A stretch of DNA of 64,000 bases from Plasmodiophora brassicae (GCA_039704465.1 JASFAU010000013.1:1-64000), one strand, 5' to 3'. Shown: positions 1 to 12,304, counted from the first letter of the stretch. The notes: a model not told the origin generated them from the letters alone. Numbers and translations are program-made.

Positions 1-231
1 CGACAGGGTCGTGATGGCGGCGACGACAATGGCGGCGACAATGGCGGCGATGATGGGGACGGCGGCGGCGAAGATGGACCTGTCGAGCTCCGCATCCAGG
101 ACGGCAACGGCGACGATGATGGCAGCAACGGCAACGGCGACGATCAGGGCAGCAACGGCAACGGCGACGACCAGGGCAGCAACGGCAAGCGGTACGAACG
201 GCGCCCGCCGATCTGGATCCGGGTACCGTGA
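1..231 (+). CDS. C-terminal end of an Asp/Gly/Asn-rich low-complexity protein (partial)
   Basis: Frame 1 is open from the window edge to a TGA at 229-231. It encodes about 76 residues: an acidic run rich in D, G and N, with repeats of the type NGNGDDQGS, then a basic tail ending RRPPIWIRVP. The gene starts outside the window, so no start or upstream domain can be seen. The repeat suggests a flexible acidic tail and no function can be assigned. Other frames of the same repeat are also open because the DNA is simple-sequence; frame 1 was chosen because it gives a hydrophilic, ordered repeat and a stop just before a strong inverted repeat at 247-305. Confidence 0.5.
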   Translation, partial: RQGRDGGDDNGGDNGGDDGDGGGEDGPVELRIQDGNGDDDGSNGNGDDQGSNGNGDDQGSNGKRYERRPPIWIRVP

Positions 232-246
232 CGATCGCTCATGCCC

Positions 247-305
247 GGCCGGATTTTTCCCATCCGATCAGCGTCTGACGCCCGGATGGGTTTTTTCATC
301 CGGCC
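247..305. repeat. Nested perfect inverted repeat just after the upstream gene
   Basis: Two 8-base stems are nested: GGCCGGAT (247-254) pairs with ATCCGGCC (298-305), and CCCATCCG (259-266) pairs with CGGATGGG (283-290). Opposed T-runs bulge between the stems. It begins 15 bases past the stop codon of the partial gene, so it would form a hairpin in that gene's 3' untranslated region or a 3'-end signal. Confidence 0.6.
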
Positions 306-979
306 GACGAGGCCATCACCAGGCCTACCGCGACATGCTGGCGACGACGACCATCGGCGCCGCCAGCATCGACACGCACCACCCGCACTGCGCAGTCCGT
401 CACAGGCGGCCACTGCGTAGCGCTATTTCTATCATGTGACCCTTCATCTACCTACTCAAGACGACACTGGCAATCGTATTATGCTCGGCATCGGTTGGAA
501 AAGGGTGGTCTACGCCTAATACACACAAGACTAAAAAACCCTAAAGCCCGAACGCGGTGGTGGTCAACGCCACCCGACCTCCCGGCAGCTTCGGACTTCT
601 GCGACGGTCGCGCGAGAATGTAGACCTTCGCCAAACTCCGAGGCTGTCGATAGTGTCAGGAATCTATTTTTGGAAATACCGACACGGTTGGGTCGCTATT
701 CTGGATTGATCCCTCGGACGCGGGCTATTTCCGGCAGACGAGGGCGAGGCCTTCGTTGCGGCCTCCGGGCAAATCTGCCGCCCTCGTCCATTTCCAAAGT
801 CGATCTGCAATTGGCACCGCTTCGTTACAGACTCTCTACCCGTACTGACCTGAGTACTGCCCCACATACCTCTCAGTTGGGCAATATTCTTTGCTACTAT
901 GGGCGGTCGCAAGGTACGGTTTGAGCTAGTCGAAACGGCCTAAGCCGGCTGACCGAGATCGTTATCGAAGCGACAGGGC
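306..979. other. Intergenic region without a supported gene
   Basis: Short open frames exist on both strands (for example 670-924), but none shows a recognisable motif. It lies between the upstream gene tail and the ATG at 980, so it should hold the promoter of the large protease gene. I see no clear TATA box or repeat. Confidence 0.4.
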
Positions 980-3900
980 ATGGGGCGGCTTGGCAATACA
1001 GATCCACTGCAGAGTTCCATCAAAAGGCGAGCACGGAAACGTCGGCACTACTGGAGTTGCATCGGTCACTCGAACCCATACGTTGAGGATGACAAGAGGA
1101 CGTTCAGTGCTATATCTCGCATTCTGCTTGAAGACCGTAGGCAAGGACACGACTTCGCAATACTGGAGCCTCGTCAGGCTCGTTCCGGCCAGGACGACGA
1201 AGACGTCGCGTGTAATTCAACGATCCTGCCGCCTAATGGCAATTCGAACAGTAAGCCTGATGGTGGCCTCTTGTCCCCCATATTGACATGTATCTGTCGA
1301 CGAAGATTATGCACGTCGACCGGAGACGTCTCCTACAAGTTCGGACGACCGTGACCGGCGTGTGCAGTCCCCTTCACTGTCACAGCCAGAAGCCGAGACC
1401 GAGCTTCCTGACGTTGCTGACATTCACGCCACAGCCGAACAGATCTGGAACGATACCACACGGCGCTCGTACACAATCGGCAATGTCGCCGTCGAACCTG
1501 TATGCATGCCAATGCTTACCAATCAGCTAGTCGCATCAGCACATCAGTCTGATTCGTCACGAATGCCTTTTGCTTTAGGGGGATATCCGGAGCCTTCGCG
1601 ACGAATGCTGGCTCAGCGATGCCGTTATCATGGCATGCCTGTCTCTGATCGTCAAGCGTGACGAAATGCGTCGCGTAACGATGCCTGGACGCTACCCGAC
1701 CTGCTTTGCGCTCGACTCGCAGTTGTATGCGAAGATGATGCAGGATGGCAAGTACGCCTACGCGAATGTGAGAACGTGGGCCAGATGGTTCGCCCACGAG
1801 CCCGTGTTTGGCTATGACCTCATATTTTTCCCGATCTGTGACGCTAACCATTGGTTCCTGATGGTTGTCCAACCGAAGCTCCACCTGGTCGAGTGGTACG
1901 ACTCGCTGAGGCACACACCACCTCGCACTGAGTTCGGTCGCAACGTCATCCAGTACATGCTGGATTTGTATCTGGACCTGACTGGCCACCCATGCGAGGT
2001 GGAATGGACCTGTCGTCGTGCTGGCGGTCGGTTTCCTATGCAGAGCAATGGAACCGACTGTGGCGTCTTCGTGATCGAGTACGCTGACTTCTTGGCGAAC
2101 GCGTCGCCCATGAGGTTTTCGGGAACCGATATCGGCTTATATCGTCGGCGATGGACGGTGGAGATCGCAAGACACGACTACCCGAGAGAAGCAGAAAACC
2201 GTAACGACATGCCTGCCGAAGACGAGCAACGGTCGATTGAGTCCACACCTTTCGATGTTGCACCGCTGATCGAGTTTGATGACTTCGCTCCGAATTCGAA
2301 GGGCGTGGTCAAGTCGCACACGACCGACCGATCGGGTGCGACTCTGACCGCCGTTGGCGACGCGATGAACGACGAACACGACGGGGACGGTTGGTATCGA
2401 CACCGGCAAACGCGATATTCACCTGCTTATTTTGAGTTAGGTGGTTCAAAATCGTCTCTGATGGAAATCGAAATATCGCTACCAGCTGACCCGACACATG
2501 CGCCGGCGCAACACGCCGACCGACTTGGGCCGCTCCCTTCTGGTGCATCCGTCGACACTTCAGCAGCACATCCAGAAGTCGCCACCGTCGCCGTCGCTGC
2601 GGGAGCTGAAGACTCGTGTCATGGTAGGTAATCTGGCTTAGGGTTGCTATCGCGTCCAATTACTTACTAATGGGCCAAGCTGACCTACCCGCGTGCCCAG
2701 CTGACACACTGTACAACCGCTCTGCTTCTCCTGGCATCTCCTTGACGGCAACTTTAACCGGGGACGGTGGTGCACCAACGCGTGTTCCTGACGCTGCTAT
2801 CGAAGACGACCTCCCATATCCTTCGCCTGAGGAAGACCCGGTCGATTTGCCCGTTTCGTCAGATGATGACGATATGGATGATCTCCTGCAATCGACATTT
2901 GACCATCGTGCGTGGTTCGCCGGGCGCCGTCGTCTGACGACGTGTACCTCGAACCGGGCGCTTTCGGACAACATTCGCCTGACCCTGGTCGATGTCACCA
3001 TGACGTACGGATATGCTCCTGATCCCGCCGTTTTCTCGCTGTTCGAATCCTGCGAAGACCTGTCCTGGGATTCGTTCCGCAACGTCTCTGGCTGGCTTCT
3101 GTCTTACTTGTGCTGGCACGACCACGTGCCACCACACCAAGGCATGATTGAACGCCATCGGCGAGAGGTCGTATCTTGCCTGCAGGCTTCACCGGCAGGC
3201 CTTCGTGACAAATTCGACCAATGGCTTCGGCAGACCACTGCGACACCATCGTCTGGTGCACAGATGATGCGCCACTGTAGCCTGCTCTCTACATCATGCG
3301 GCTTGTGGCCGCTGGATTTGATGGTCACAGTGTGTTTGAGCACCGATCCTGTCATCGTCGACCTATTCTTGGATTCGCCAGTGTCGGTCGACAACGTGGA
3401 CGCCCTCTTCAACGAATACGGTGTCCCGTTCGGCTGCCTGTGGGACGTCGTCCACCCTCTGATCGACAGACGGCGGTCCCACATCATCGCTTTGCGGTTT
3501 GGCACGTCAGACGTCGTTGCTGTAAGCCTTTGCGATTCCTTGTTCCTGTACGTTTCTGACTTCGTATGTAGCGGTTAGGAAGGGGCGACGACTCGTTGCC
3601 GGTCAAACGAGTGGCAGCTTTGGCGGTACTGTCTACAATAGCGCTACCCCTGATGCACCTGCGGAACAGCTCGCCGATGCTCTGGCTCGAAGTACTGCCG
3701 TCGTCAGCGGTACGTGTCAGTTGTGAAAGGGCGCCGGCCCCGATGATAATGGTCTGCGACGGACATGGCCAGCCTAAGCAGGAGTGCACCGGGCACAAAG
3801 ATCCAGTCGAACACGGGGACGAGGACGACCGCACAATAGAATACCTGGAGCGTATCAGGGATGCACACGAAGCCGCTGAGCGTGACGAAGTCGGTGATGA

Positions 3901-6900
3901 TTGCGAGGATCCGGTGGGAGACTCCGAGTGCGATGACCCTGACCCAGGCGACGCAATCGGGGACGACGTCGAAACTGATTCTGACTCTTCGTATTCGATG
4001 GATGACGGCGACGTCCCTGACCCCAGCAATGTCGACGGAAGCGATGACGAACGCATCGACCCCTCCGTAGACCACCTCGTCCGCCAGTCGACGCCGCCCT
4101 GTGCTAGTGCACCAGCAATGGATCTGTCCACGTTTGAGGTCATACACCTCGACGAATTCGCCGGCGAACGCTTCTGGGATGTCTTCGGATCCCCCAGGAA
4201 AGAGGCCTTCTGCGGCCGGTTCCGCTTCGATCTGGCGGATGAGGCGCGTCGCGCCTCAGACGCTCACGGGGGTCGCCCGCGATTGCGGCCGGTGTTTGAC
4301 GTCGACTCTTTGCAAGCAATCACGACTTCGATCGGGACCTGGCTGCAGCACTTTCCTGTGCACGAAGCCAAATCGTTTGCCTTCCTGCACATGATGCAGA
4401 GGTACGGGAACTACCGTGCACGTCAGTCGGATACGGGAAGCTCGGTACACGATCTGCGTGTGCAGCGAGACGACGAGAAGGCGTCGCGGTCAGTGGCGCA
4501 GTTGCCGCGATTCCTGTTGGGTCAGGTTGACTGCCATCCCATGGCAAATGTCTCGATCTTCTTAATCGCTGCCGCACCCCGTTGGACGCATCGTTCCCTC
4601 AAGCAGCACTGCTCCAGGGCGGTTTCCGCTGCGTTCAGTGCCTGCCAAGCAGATCTGCCGGACGAGATCAACGACTACCTTAACCAGTTTGGGGCCCACC
4701 GCCGCCCCGTGGTTATGCCACCTTCGTCCGCCCGCGCTGTCCTGGAGGCTCTTGAGGATGAGCTTGACGGCTCCATCATGGTGCTGATGCAAGCGCTAGG
4801 TGTGCGCTCGTTGATGAAAATGACGTGTGTCGCCGACGTTCTCGAGGTGCGCCGCTACTTGCGAACGTTCTGGCCGTCAACGTTAATGGACTGCGCGCGC
4901 TTCGACATCGGGTCCAACGTGTCGGCCGAACCCTTCCCCGACAACACAGCCGTTGCCGTCTGCCGCGACTACTCAGCGCTGCGAGATCTGGACGTCGGCT
5001 GTGGCATCGCGCCACGCAAGAGCTCGTACTATCCGGTCGGGGAGGTCGCCGGGTTCGGTGGATGCAAGTCACGTTGCAGTTCCGTTATGGCATCCGCGCG
5101 CTCGTGCTACAACGCGACCGTGTCGCAGCGCACGCGGGATCGTGGGCGCGTTCTGGTGGACCCCGTCCGCTTTGCCCACATCGGTACCCTGAACGCGGCC
5201 GTCCGCGCTACGTTCGAGAAGGGCAAGGTCCGGAAGTCGATCGCTGGGTTGCCCGCCGCGCTTAGGAAGTACGGCCCGGTCAAGAAGGAAGACGTAAAGC
5301 GGGCGTTGAATCCGGTGAGGGACGCGATGCGGAAGCGTATCCGATTCTGTCGCCAGATGGCCGCCGAACGCGTTCCTGTCGTGCACCGCGTTGAGTACGT
5401 CGCTAACCTGACCATGCGCCATGCGTGCTTCAACAGCATGTGGCAGGAGGCCGATGGGTTCAACGACGATGCCACGTTCCTGCTGCTGGACGCGGAAGCC
5501 GTCTGGGCACATCTCCGGCGGAAACTAGAGCAGTATGTCGTGTTCCCTCGCAAGATGTACCGCGCGATGTTTCGCCGGCTGGAGCGCGGTCGCCGGTCTC
5601 CTTTCGTGTCCAACATCGATCGGCGGTCGCTGAACGCGCTGCAGATCTTCGAAGACTGTTTCAATGCGGTTTTTGACGGCTCGTCCATCAACCCAGGTCG
5701 GTTCTACCACCGGGCCACGCCGGACAGCAATGTCGGGCCGTGGCTGTCGAACGGGTCGCCTCTCGACTACGTGTCTTCGTCTCTGCAGTTTGGCCGCTTC
5801 TTCGTCGACGACACGTACATGGATCCGCTTGCCCTGGTCATCAACAAGGGCGAGTTTATGAATTTCATTCAGAGCCTCGACTACGTCGACATGATGTCGA
5901 CAGTCCTGCGGATCTCCGTCAGAGGAAACCGGCATGCGCTCCACTACCTGGTCCAGTCGTGGTTCCTGGTCATCTCATCAGGGCTGAGCTCAATGCTGAC
6001 GCCGGACGCCATTGCTCTGAACCTTCTGCAGACTGAAGCTGCGTATACGTACGATCAGTTGGCGAAGAGGAAGATTTTGGCGCCCGGGGTATGGCATGCT
6101 CTGGATCGACCGGACCTGGACCAGGAGCACGATTACCTGTTCGCGGGTTTCATGCGGTCGCTGGACGCCCTGTACCGCCTGGGCAGGCGTGGATCGACGC
6201 TCGATCCGTCGCTGTCGTCGCTGCCAACCGTTAGTTTTTCCAACTGGATCGCAACGAATTGGATGTCGCCGGGCGTCGAACGGTTGCCACACCGGGCCCT
6301 GTGGCGCGACGTGATGTCCATCATACCCGAATCACGATACGACGATTACAACGTGACGAAAGCGTTGGTGGAGCGCGTCAAGAGAACCAGGGACCGTCAG
6401 GGACGTGATGGCATCCACGTGACGCTGTTGCTCCGCTGGTCGGGACGCGTCATCCATCCGTTCGTCGCCCTGGTCGACCCGCCTCCTGACGAAATCACCG
6501 ATGAGTATGTGTCCGATCTGATGGGGTCTGCGACCAAGACCGTCGCTCAGCGTCGAGCGATGCGTGCTCGCCCCGATGGACGCTGGGCGCCGTCGTCGCG
6601 TTTTCTGGCCGTATTGGCGCACGTCGTCATGATTGTCCCGCCATTGCATGATCGATCGGCTGTGGTGCGTCTGCCAGCGTCGTCTGACCCGATGACTCTG
6701 AGCACGTTGCCGCTGGCACCACGGTCAGTCACGCTGTTTGATGCGTGCAAGAGTTGGCGCGACGTACCCCTCCCGTCGGCAAACCAGGGGAGCAAGAAGC
6801 GGCACTGGCTATGGGAGGCGCTGGCCCTCATCCAGGGCGTCCTGCACTCGTCGCCGGACGCGCGGGGCGCCTGCACCAAGATCGACTGGGGCTCGTTCCT

Positions 6901-9335
6901 GGCCGACCCGCACAACGGCCTGCTAGTCCAGGCAGCGGGCGTCGACGCGGTCGTGCATTTGTCCAAGGGCCACAGGACAATGTCGACGCAGGTGCACGCC
7001 GCTGTCAAGGGCGTCAAGGACAGGTGGCCGTCTCCCGTCGACCTGTCGACTTGGTCGACGGCGGAAAAAATCCTGATTCTCGTGTATCACGCACGCGCGC
7101 TGGGCCCCGGCGTGCTGACGTATGTCGGCGCCGGTCGAAACGACGCCGTTCGTGACCCCGCTGAGCATGTCCTCGTCGTCGACGACTTACTGGAGATGTT
7201 CGGCGCTGCACGCATCGATTGGCGCCCCTACAAGCACGCTCTCGCGCTGATCGGCGCTGTGGGGCGCACGCTCGTCGAGATCGGCCTGAGCTCGAGGCAC
7301 GCACATGCCTATTTCGTCAACGCCTTCGAGCTGGTGATCCTGGACTCACGACCAAGGCCGATGGCAGAGGCGACGTCGTCGAGGTTTCGCGGCATCGTCG
7401 ACGATATGGTGGGCGCGTACGTCGCCGCCATTCGCCAGCGCCGGGGGAACCGAGCCGACCAGGCTGACGAGGCCGTTGACGACGACGCTGCTGCACGGCG
7501 ATGGACCTACGCGTCGAACGAGGAGCAGTCGACGCGCCGTTACCCTGCAGAGCCGCGCAGCAGTCAAACGCAGGCGAATCGTTCGTCGCTGGCTGCTTTG
7601 CTGATCACGGATTACTGTACTGACTGCGTTCCCAACAGGCCGCTGCAGACGCCCTCTCGATGTCCAGCTCGGAAGACGACAGCGATGACTCGTCAAGGGA
7701 CACCAGCGAGCTGTGCCAGTCGACGTCGCGCGAAAGCCAGGTTGACAGCGTTGGACGCCGTTTGCAGACTGACGATGGATGTGTGCCACAGAAGAAACGA
7801 AGCCATCAGGGTGCGAAGCGCCGAAAGTTGTGTGGCACGACGACACGCCCTGTGGTCAGTTGCTATATTGTGATGCCAGCGGGATGTAGACTGAACTGGC
7901 GGAACGTTGCAGAGGCCTCTGCCGGTTACGTCGACGACTGTGATCAAGGACCCTCCTAACACGCGCACCATGCCGCCTGCTTCGGTTGGCATTCCTTACC
8001 CCCCCGCCTCGACTGCGTTACTGACCGTCCGCCTGCTGTAGGCACAGACTGGACATGCGAACCGCCGTTTCACAGCGCCAAAACTGGTTCGAAACTGACA
8101 TCGCCGGTACTCAGGCGAAGATAACATCTAACACGCTCGCATTGACCATAGGCACCCGAACGTACACCTGGCGGACGTGCGAGCCGGCCCGCCCAAGGCG
8201 TCAACCGCGAACCGGTGAAAGAAGAACAAAGTCCTTCACAGGTGTGGTATACTGCATAATTGTCATAGTCGGCGCTGAAATTGACATTTAGGAGCGTGAC
8301 GCTGGGTCGTTACTGCCAGCGGGCATATCGAACAATGATGCGGCAGGCGTTTGCCGATCTATTTGCTACGCGATTGCACCGGTGCAGATCTTGCGGTCAT
8401 TGCCGGGCTGGGAACGTGTCTCCGGCCCCGCGCCCTGGATTGACCTGTACAATAAGGTCATGAACCCTCGTCTGGATCTGAACGCGGCGTCCGACATCCT
8501 GGTTGACCTCATCAAGGCCATCAGCGACGCTGACCGGGCGACGAGGTCGTTCGATCCCGGGCAACAGCACGATGCCGACGACTTCGCGCTGGAGCTGCTG
8601 CAGCAGATGCAGGCGTACGAGGTTGTCGGGGCCCTAGGTCATCCGATCGAAAGAGCGATCATTGGCTTTGTCGAGCATGTCGTCGACGCGTGCAAGACCT
8701 GCGGCCATGTCACTAGGCGTCCGCCCTGCGAGCTCCCGGTTGTTATGCTGGGTGGTTCGCACGGCCGAACGTCCCTCGCCGACGCGTTACCCCTAGAGCA
8801 CACTACGACGATCGCCAGGAGGTGCACTGCTGAACGGCCGTGCAATCGCGGGCAGGACGTGGAGCACCGAAGCACGACGGTTCGTCAGTTGAAGGGCAAG
8901 GTCGAGGAAGGCCAAGTGATGCTGGTGCGGCAGGATCCCATCGAAATCGTCCAGGAGCCAGGTCTCGATGGTCAGACCATCAGTATGGCGCGGCGCAAGA
9001 CAGCGGTGGTACGTGCCGGCCCGACAACGATGATGGATGGAAACCTGGGCATATCTGATTTCTTCTTTGAGCAGGATGTGGTGCCACAGGCGGTCTTCCA
9101 AGTTGGAGATGCGTATTTCCAGTTGGTCGGCCTTGTCGACCACTGGGGTAATGCCCACGTCGCTGGACACGACGAAGGCCATTACGTGTCCTGGGTGAAG
9201 CAGGCACGTGGTGGCTGGGCGTTCTGCGACACCAGTCGCGTGCAAGGGTATTCCGACGCGCACGTCGCCGACTTGCTCAGCAAGCGGGTCTACCGACTCC
9301 TGTTCTACAGGTGCTTCGCACTGCGAAGGCAATAA
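980..9335 (+). CDS. Giant Ulp1 (C48) - unknown - USP (C19) double cysteine protease
   Basis: Proposed exons are 980-1250, 1306-1529, 1579-2623, 2701-3521, 3572-7562, 7649-7854, 7913-7984, 8042-8086, 8152-8241 and 8292-9335. All phases agree and give 2,602 residues. The N-terminal Ulp1/SENP fold starts at CWLSDAVI (residue about 176) and carries His 256 (DANHW), Asp 273, Gln 320 and Cys 326 (QSNGTDCG). The C-terminal ubiquitin-specific protease domain has a Cys box GISNNDAAGVC (Cys about 2276), QQHDADDF, a His box GHYVSW (His 2552) and Asp 2568. About 1,300 residues between them match nothing I recognise: an acidic start, then basic alpha-rich sequence; an Asp/Ser-rich stretch with a KKRSHQGAKRRK nuclear-type signal precedes the USP domain. 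Expected activity is cleavage of SUMO-like and ubiquitin conjugates. Exon 1 and the 7563-7648 intron are least certain; the acceptor at 2700 could instead be 2679. A split into two genes is possible but the exon phases argue against it. Confidence 0.7.
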
Positions 9336-9599
9336 AGCTTGTCCATCGTCGAGTTCATCTGCCTGGCCATGCAGTAGAAAGAATGGTGGAACATATGATC
9401 CGTAAAAGACGTTGTATTCGTTTGCGTTGTTGAGAAGTTGTACCTCACGCCTTCTTGCCAGGCCGCACGCTGCAGTACAACTCAGGGATAATAATGAAGT
9501 AGGACCGCTCTGACACGTACTGAACCGCGTTTGCTTGGAGTCGAGCGCAATCACCTGCCTCACGTGCATGCTGCGACACCCGAAACGCCTGCATCGCTC
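9336..9599. other. Spacer after the double-protease gene; possible exon relic on the minus strand
   Basis: The minus strand has an open tail ending at 9445 (…YVSERSYFIIIPELYC…) that reads like the C-terminus of a real protein, but no start, partner exon or family could be found. It may be a gene fragment. The rest shows no feature. Confidence 0.25.
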
Positions 9600-10560
9600 G
9601 TCTGGTCTGACCTGCCATGCTTGACACGCATGCAGGGACGACGTCGGCGCTGTCGACCGCCGGCCACTTCAGCAAAGGATGCCGTCCGGCGCCGCCTGAC
9701 GCCAGGACGACCTGCAGGGCCGGCGTTCGCGCGTGTCGACCTAATCTGCTTGTAGTGATCTGGGTGAGGCGATACGCCGGCGGCGGGTGGTCGACGGCAG
9801 ATAGGCGTGCGCATGTCGATCAACGGCAACGGACACTGGGCGCCACCTGCCTGCTGGAAGACCTGCAGGGCAGGCAGGTGCCGCTCGACAGGCCGACGGG
9901 GACATCGGCGAGAAGACCTTTGGTTGCTCGGTCCGCCATCAACGCATGGTGCACGACAGCGGCGCGCGCGACCGATTGCAACGATCGGCGAACGTCCAGC
10001 GCGCCGCCTCAGCTGAGGAGCATGCCGGCGCGATGCTGGACCAGCCCCGCCAAGACACGATGACAGCTACCCGGCAGGTGCTCATGCTGGACGGACGACG
10101 GCAGGCGACAGCCAGCAGGTGCGTCCTGTCCAGCGTGTTAGAGGGCCTGCACGCCTGTGCATCAGACGACGACACGTACCAGTGCTGCAACTGCAGGGCG
10201 TTCACACAGACAGATCGGGCACGCCGGCAGGCGTCCAGCAGGACGCGATATGGTCGTCGTGAGTCCATTGGGCCGTGCTGCCCATCTGCGGCGACGTCGC
10301 AGCGGGTGCAGGCACGGCAGACAGGCGCGTCAGGGTGTCGGCGTCCTGCGACGTGCGAGGCTGAACACAACAGCATATCCGGCGGGCGTGGACGACGATG
10401 CAGTAGGCGGCGTTGGCGACCGGCAGCGTCGTCGAGTAGTCAGTCGCGGGCGACGCCCACCATGGAGTCGGCGCCTGCTTCACGTTGAGAGGACTCCACG
10501 TCTGTGCCGTATACCGCCCTCCAACGGGCATGCGCATCGCGACCTCGTGTAGGAGGCGTC
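9600..10560. repeat. Dispersed repeat, copy 1 (about 0.95 kb)
   Basis: Shares ordered blocks with copies at about 13240-14170 and 14750-15690. Examples are GACGCCAGGACGACCTGCAG, a block around CTGGGCGCCACCTGCCTGC, a block around CATCAACGCATGGTGCA, and a later block with CCTGTGCATCA and CAGCAGGACG. All copies are in the same orientation and clearly diverged. No open frame is kept between copies, so this looks like a decayed non-autonomous element or an old segmental duplication. Boundaries are approximate. Confidence 0.6.
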
Positions 10561-11010
10561 GGAGGACGGCGCACGCTCCATGGTGTATAGCGCATCCGCC
10601 CAGGCGACCGCACGCCGCACCGCCGCACGCCACCGGGGCCGCCAGCAAAAAACAACGCGGCTGTTTTTGGGAGGTCTCAGGAGTTTTTTGCGTAACCAAG
10701 ACAAGGGATACACCTGTCATATCATCCTTTACCATGTCGCCCTCCAACGACGCGCCGTCGCCTGCATCGCCGCCCGGCAGCGTCCCGTCGCCACTAGATG
10801 GGCACGGTGCGGCCGACTTAGAGCGCCGCGCGCAGTCATGGCGCCCGCCGTGAATGCGGCGCACTCCGCCGCTCCTGTCATTCGACCCACGCCTGCCCCT
10901 GCCCTGCCCGTAAACGCCGATCTCTCAGACGCATTAGCCATGTATTCATAATACATTACAGAAGTCCCTAAAGGTATCGGACAGCCTGTTCACACCCGTA
11001 ACTCAGCCGT
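10561..11010. other. Intergenic region between repeat copy 1 and the kinase 3' end
   Basis: Open frames on both strands are short and without recognisable motifs. The sequence has a few A/T-rich words near 10920-10975 that may belong to the kinase gene's polyadenylation region on the minus strand. Nothing else is visible. Confidence 0.3.
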
Positions 11011-11051
11011 CGCCGCCGTGCAACGCAATAACACTGCGTTGCACGGCGGCG
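11011..11051. repeat. 17-bp perfect GC-rich hairpin in the kinase 3' UTR
   Basis: GCCGCCGTGCAACGCA (11012-11027) is complementary to TGCGTTGCACGGCGGC (11035-11050), with one more C-G pair outside and a 7-base loop ATAACAC. It starts about 26 bases downstream of the kinase stop codon on the minus strand, so it would fold in that transcript's 3' UTR as a stability, localisation or 3'-end element. Confidence 0.65.
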
Positions 11052-11076
11052 GCGGCTTCAGGGACAGCCGTTTTGT

Positions 11077-12220
11077 TCAGGGCGGCGGCGCGACATTTTG
11101 ACGCAGGCGGGCAACGTTGTTCTCCAAGCAATTAATGGCCAGATGAGCGGCCGGGTCCTGAATGAAGCGGAGCATATTGACCATGGACCGCCGGGTGGCG
11201 TCTTGAATCTCCAGGCCGAGTAACATGCAGATAGTGCTTCCCAAGCACGTCCAATCGAGTTCCGGCACGGCATGTGGCGTCTGGAAGTCCAGGGCGAATG
11301 ACACGGTCTGTTCGACCAAGGCATCGCCACTGCGAACGGCGGATCCGAGGTCAACAAGAACCGGAAGCATTTCACGATGGTCGGTGAGCATGATGTTGGC
11401 TGGTTTCACATCACAGTGGCAAATGTTCTTCTCGTGCATAAACAGAAGCGCATTGGCGACAGCTTCGCCAATGGAGCGGGTTATAGAGCGTGGAACAGTG
11501 GCTGGAGGTTTGCACACCGACAGGAGATCCGATGCACTTCGTGGAAAAAACGGCATAATGATATAGCCGAAGCCGTTGTGGCGAAACGATGCCTCAACCT
11601 GCACGATGCTTGCATGCTGCCCGATCGTCTCGGCTGCCTTGACCTCACGCTCATAGTCTTCCTGAGCCGCCACGGAATACCGCTTTGCGACCCGCACGAC
11701 GCCATCGCCGGTTCCGTACGCATAGAACAACCAAGACTTCGCTTGGCCAGCGACTGGGAGCACGCCGTCCAAAATGAACCCGTGCGTTTCGCCAATGTAG
11801 AAACGGTCCGTCGTGATGAATTGAGACCGCGCCTTGGTTAGGATTCGCTCGGCCTCGTTCCGATTCGCATGGCGCAGCTCGCCATATGCGGCAACGTCCT
11901 TGTCAATTAAGAAATTAAGGTCTCTGGTTGTGACCCGGACGTTGAGCCGTCGCAGGCGATCGCGAATGCTCTCGTCTATACACTGGATTTAGCAAAACGG
12001 GCGGAAATGGCGTGTAGCCGGTCTACGTACCGACCGGGCGAACGGCCTGGAGGGCGGCCAGGGCAGCGTCGCGGGCAGCACCGGCGCGGTCGGCGTCGCG
12101 CTCCATGTCGGGCAGGCGCGGGTCATCGGGGTTGGCGTCCCGCGCCTCCCTGACGGCCCTGTTCGCGGCCGCGGCGTCGGCGTCGCGCTGCTTGAATAGC
12201 TCCTCCAAAGACTGCGACAT
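11077..12220 (-). CDS. Divergent Ser/Thr protein kinase
   Basis: Two exons on the minus strand, 12220-12035 and 11982-11077, with a 52-nt intron, give 363 residues. Exon 1 (MSQSLEELFKQ…) is a charged Ala-rich helix of about 60 residues that reads like a coiled coil. The kinase domain runs from about residue 135 to the end: Lys 162 in VAKRY is the ATP-binding lysine, EREVKAAE supplies the helix-C glutamate, HCDVKPANIML (251-261) is the catalytic loop and VDLGSAV (from 272) replaces DFG. The usual HRD is HCD, so the arginine that contacts activation-loop phosphate is missing; this type often needs no activation-loop phosphorylation. The C-lobe is short. The substrate is unknown. The start was chosen at the first Met of the helical exon, just downstream of a small tandem repeat. 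Confidence 0.75.
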
Positions 12221-12304
12221 GATGGCCGCCCACGTCAAACTGGAATGAAAGTCCGTGTGGACAGACCTGGCCAGAGAAGGTTGTGACTTGTGACTGTGAG
12301 CGTC

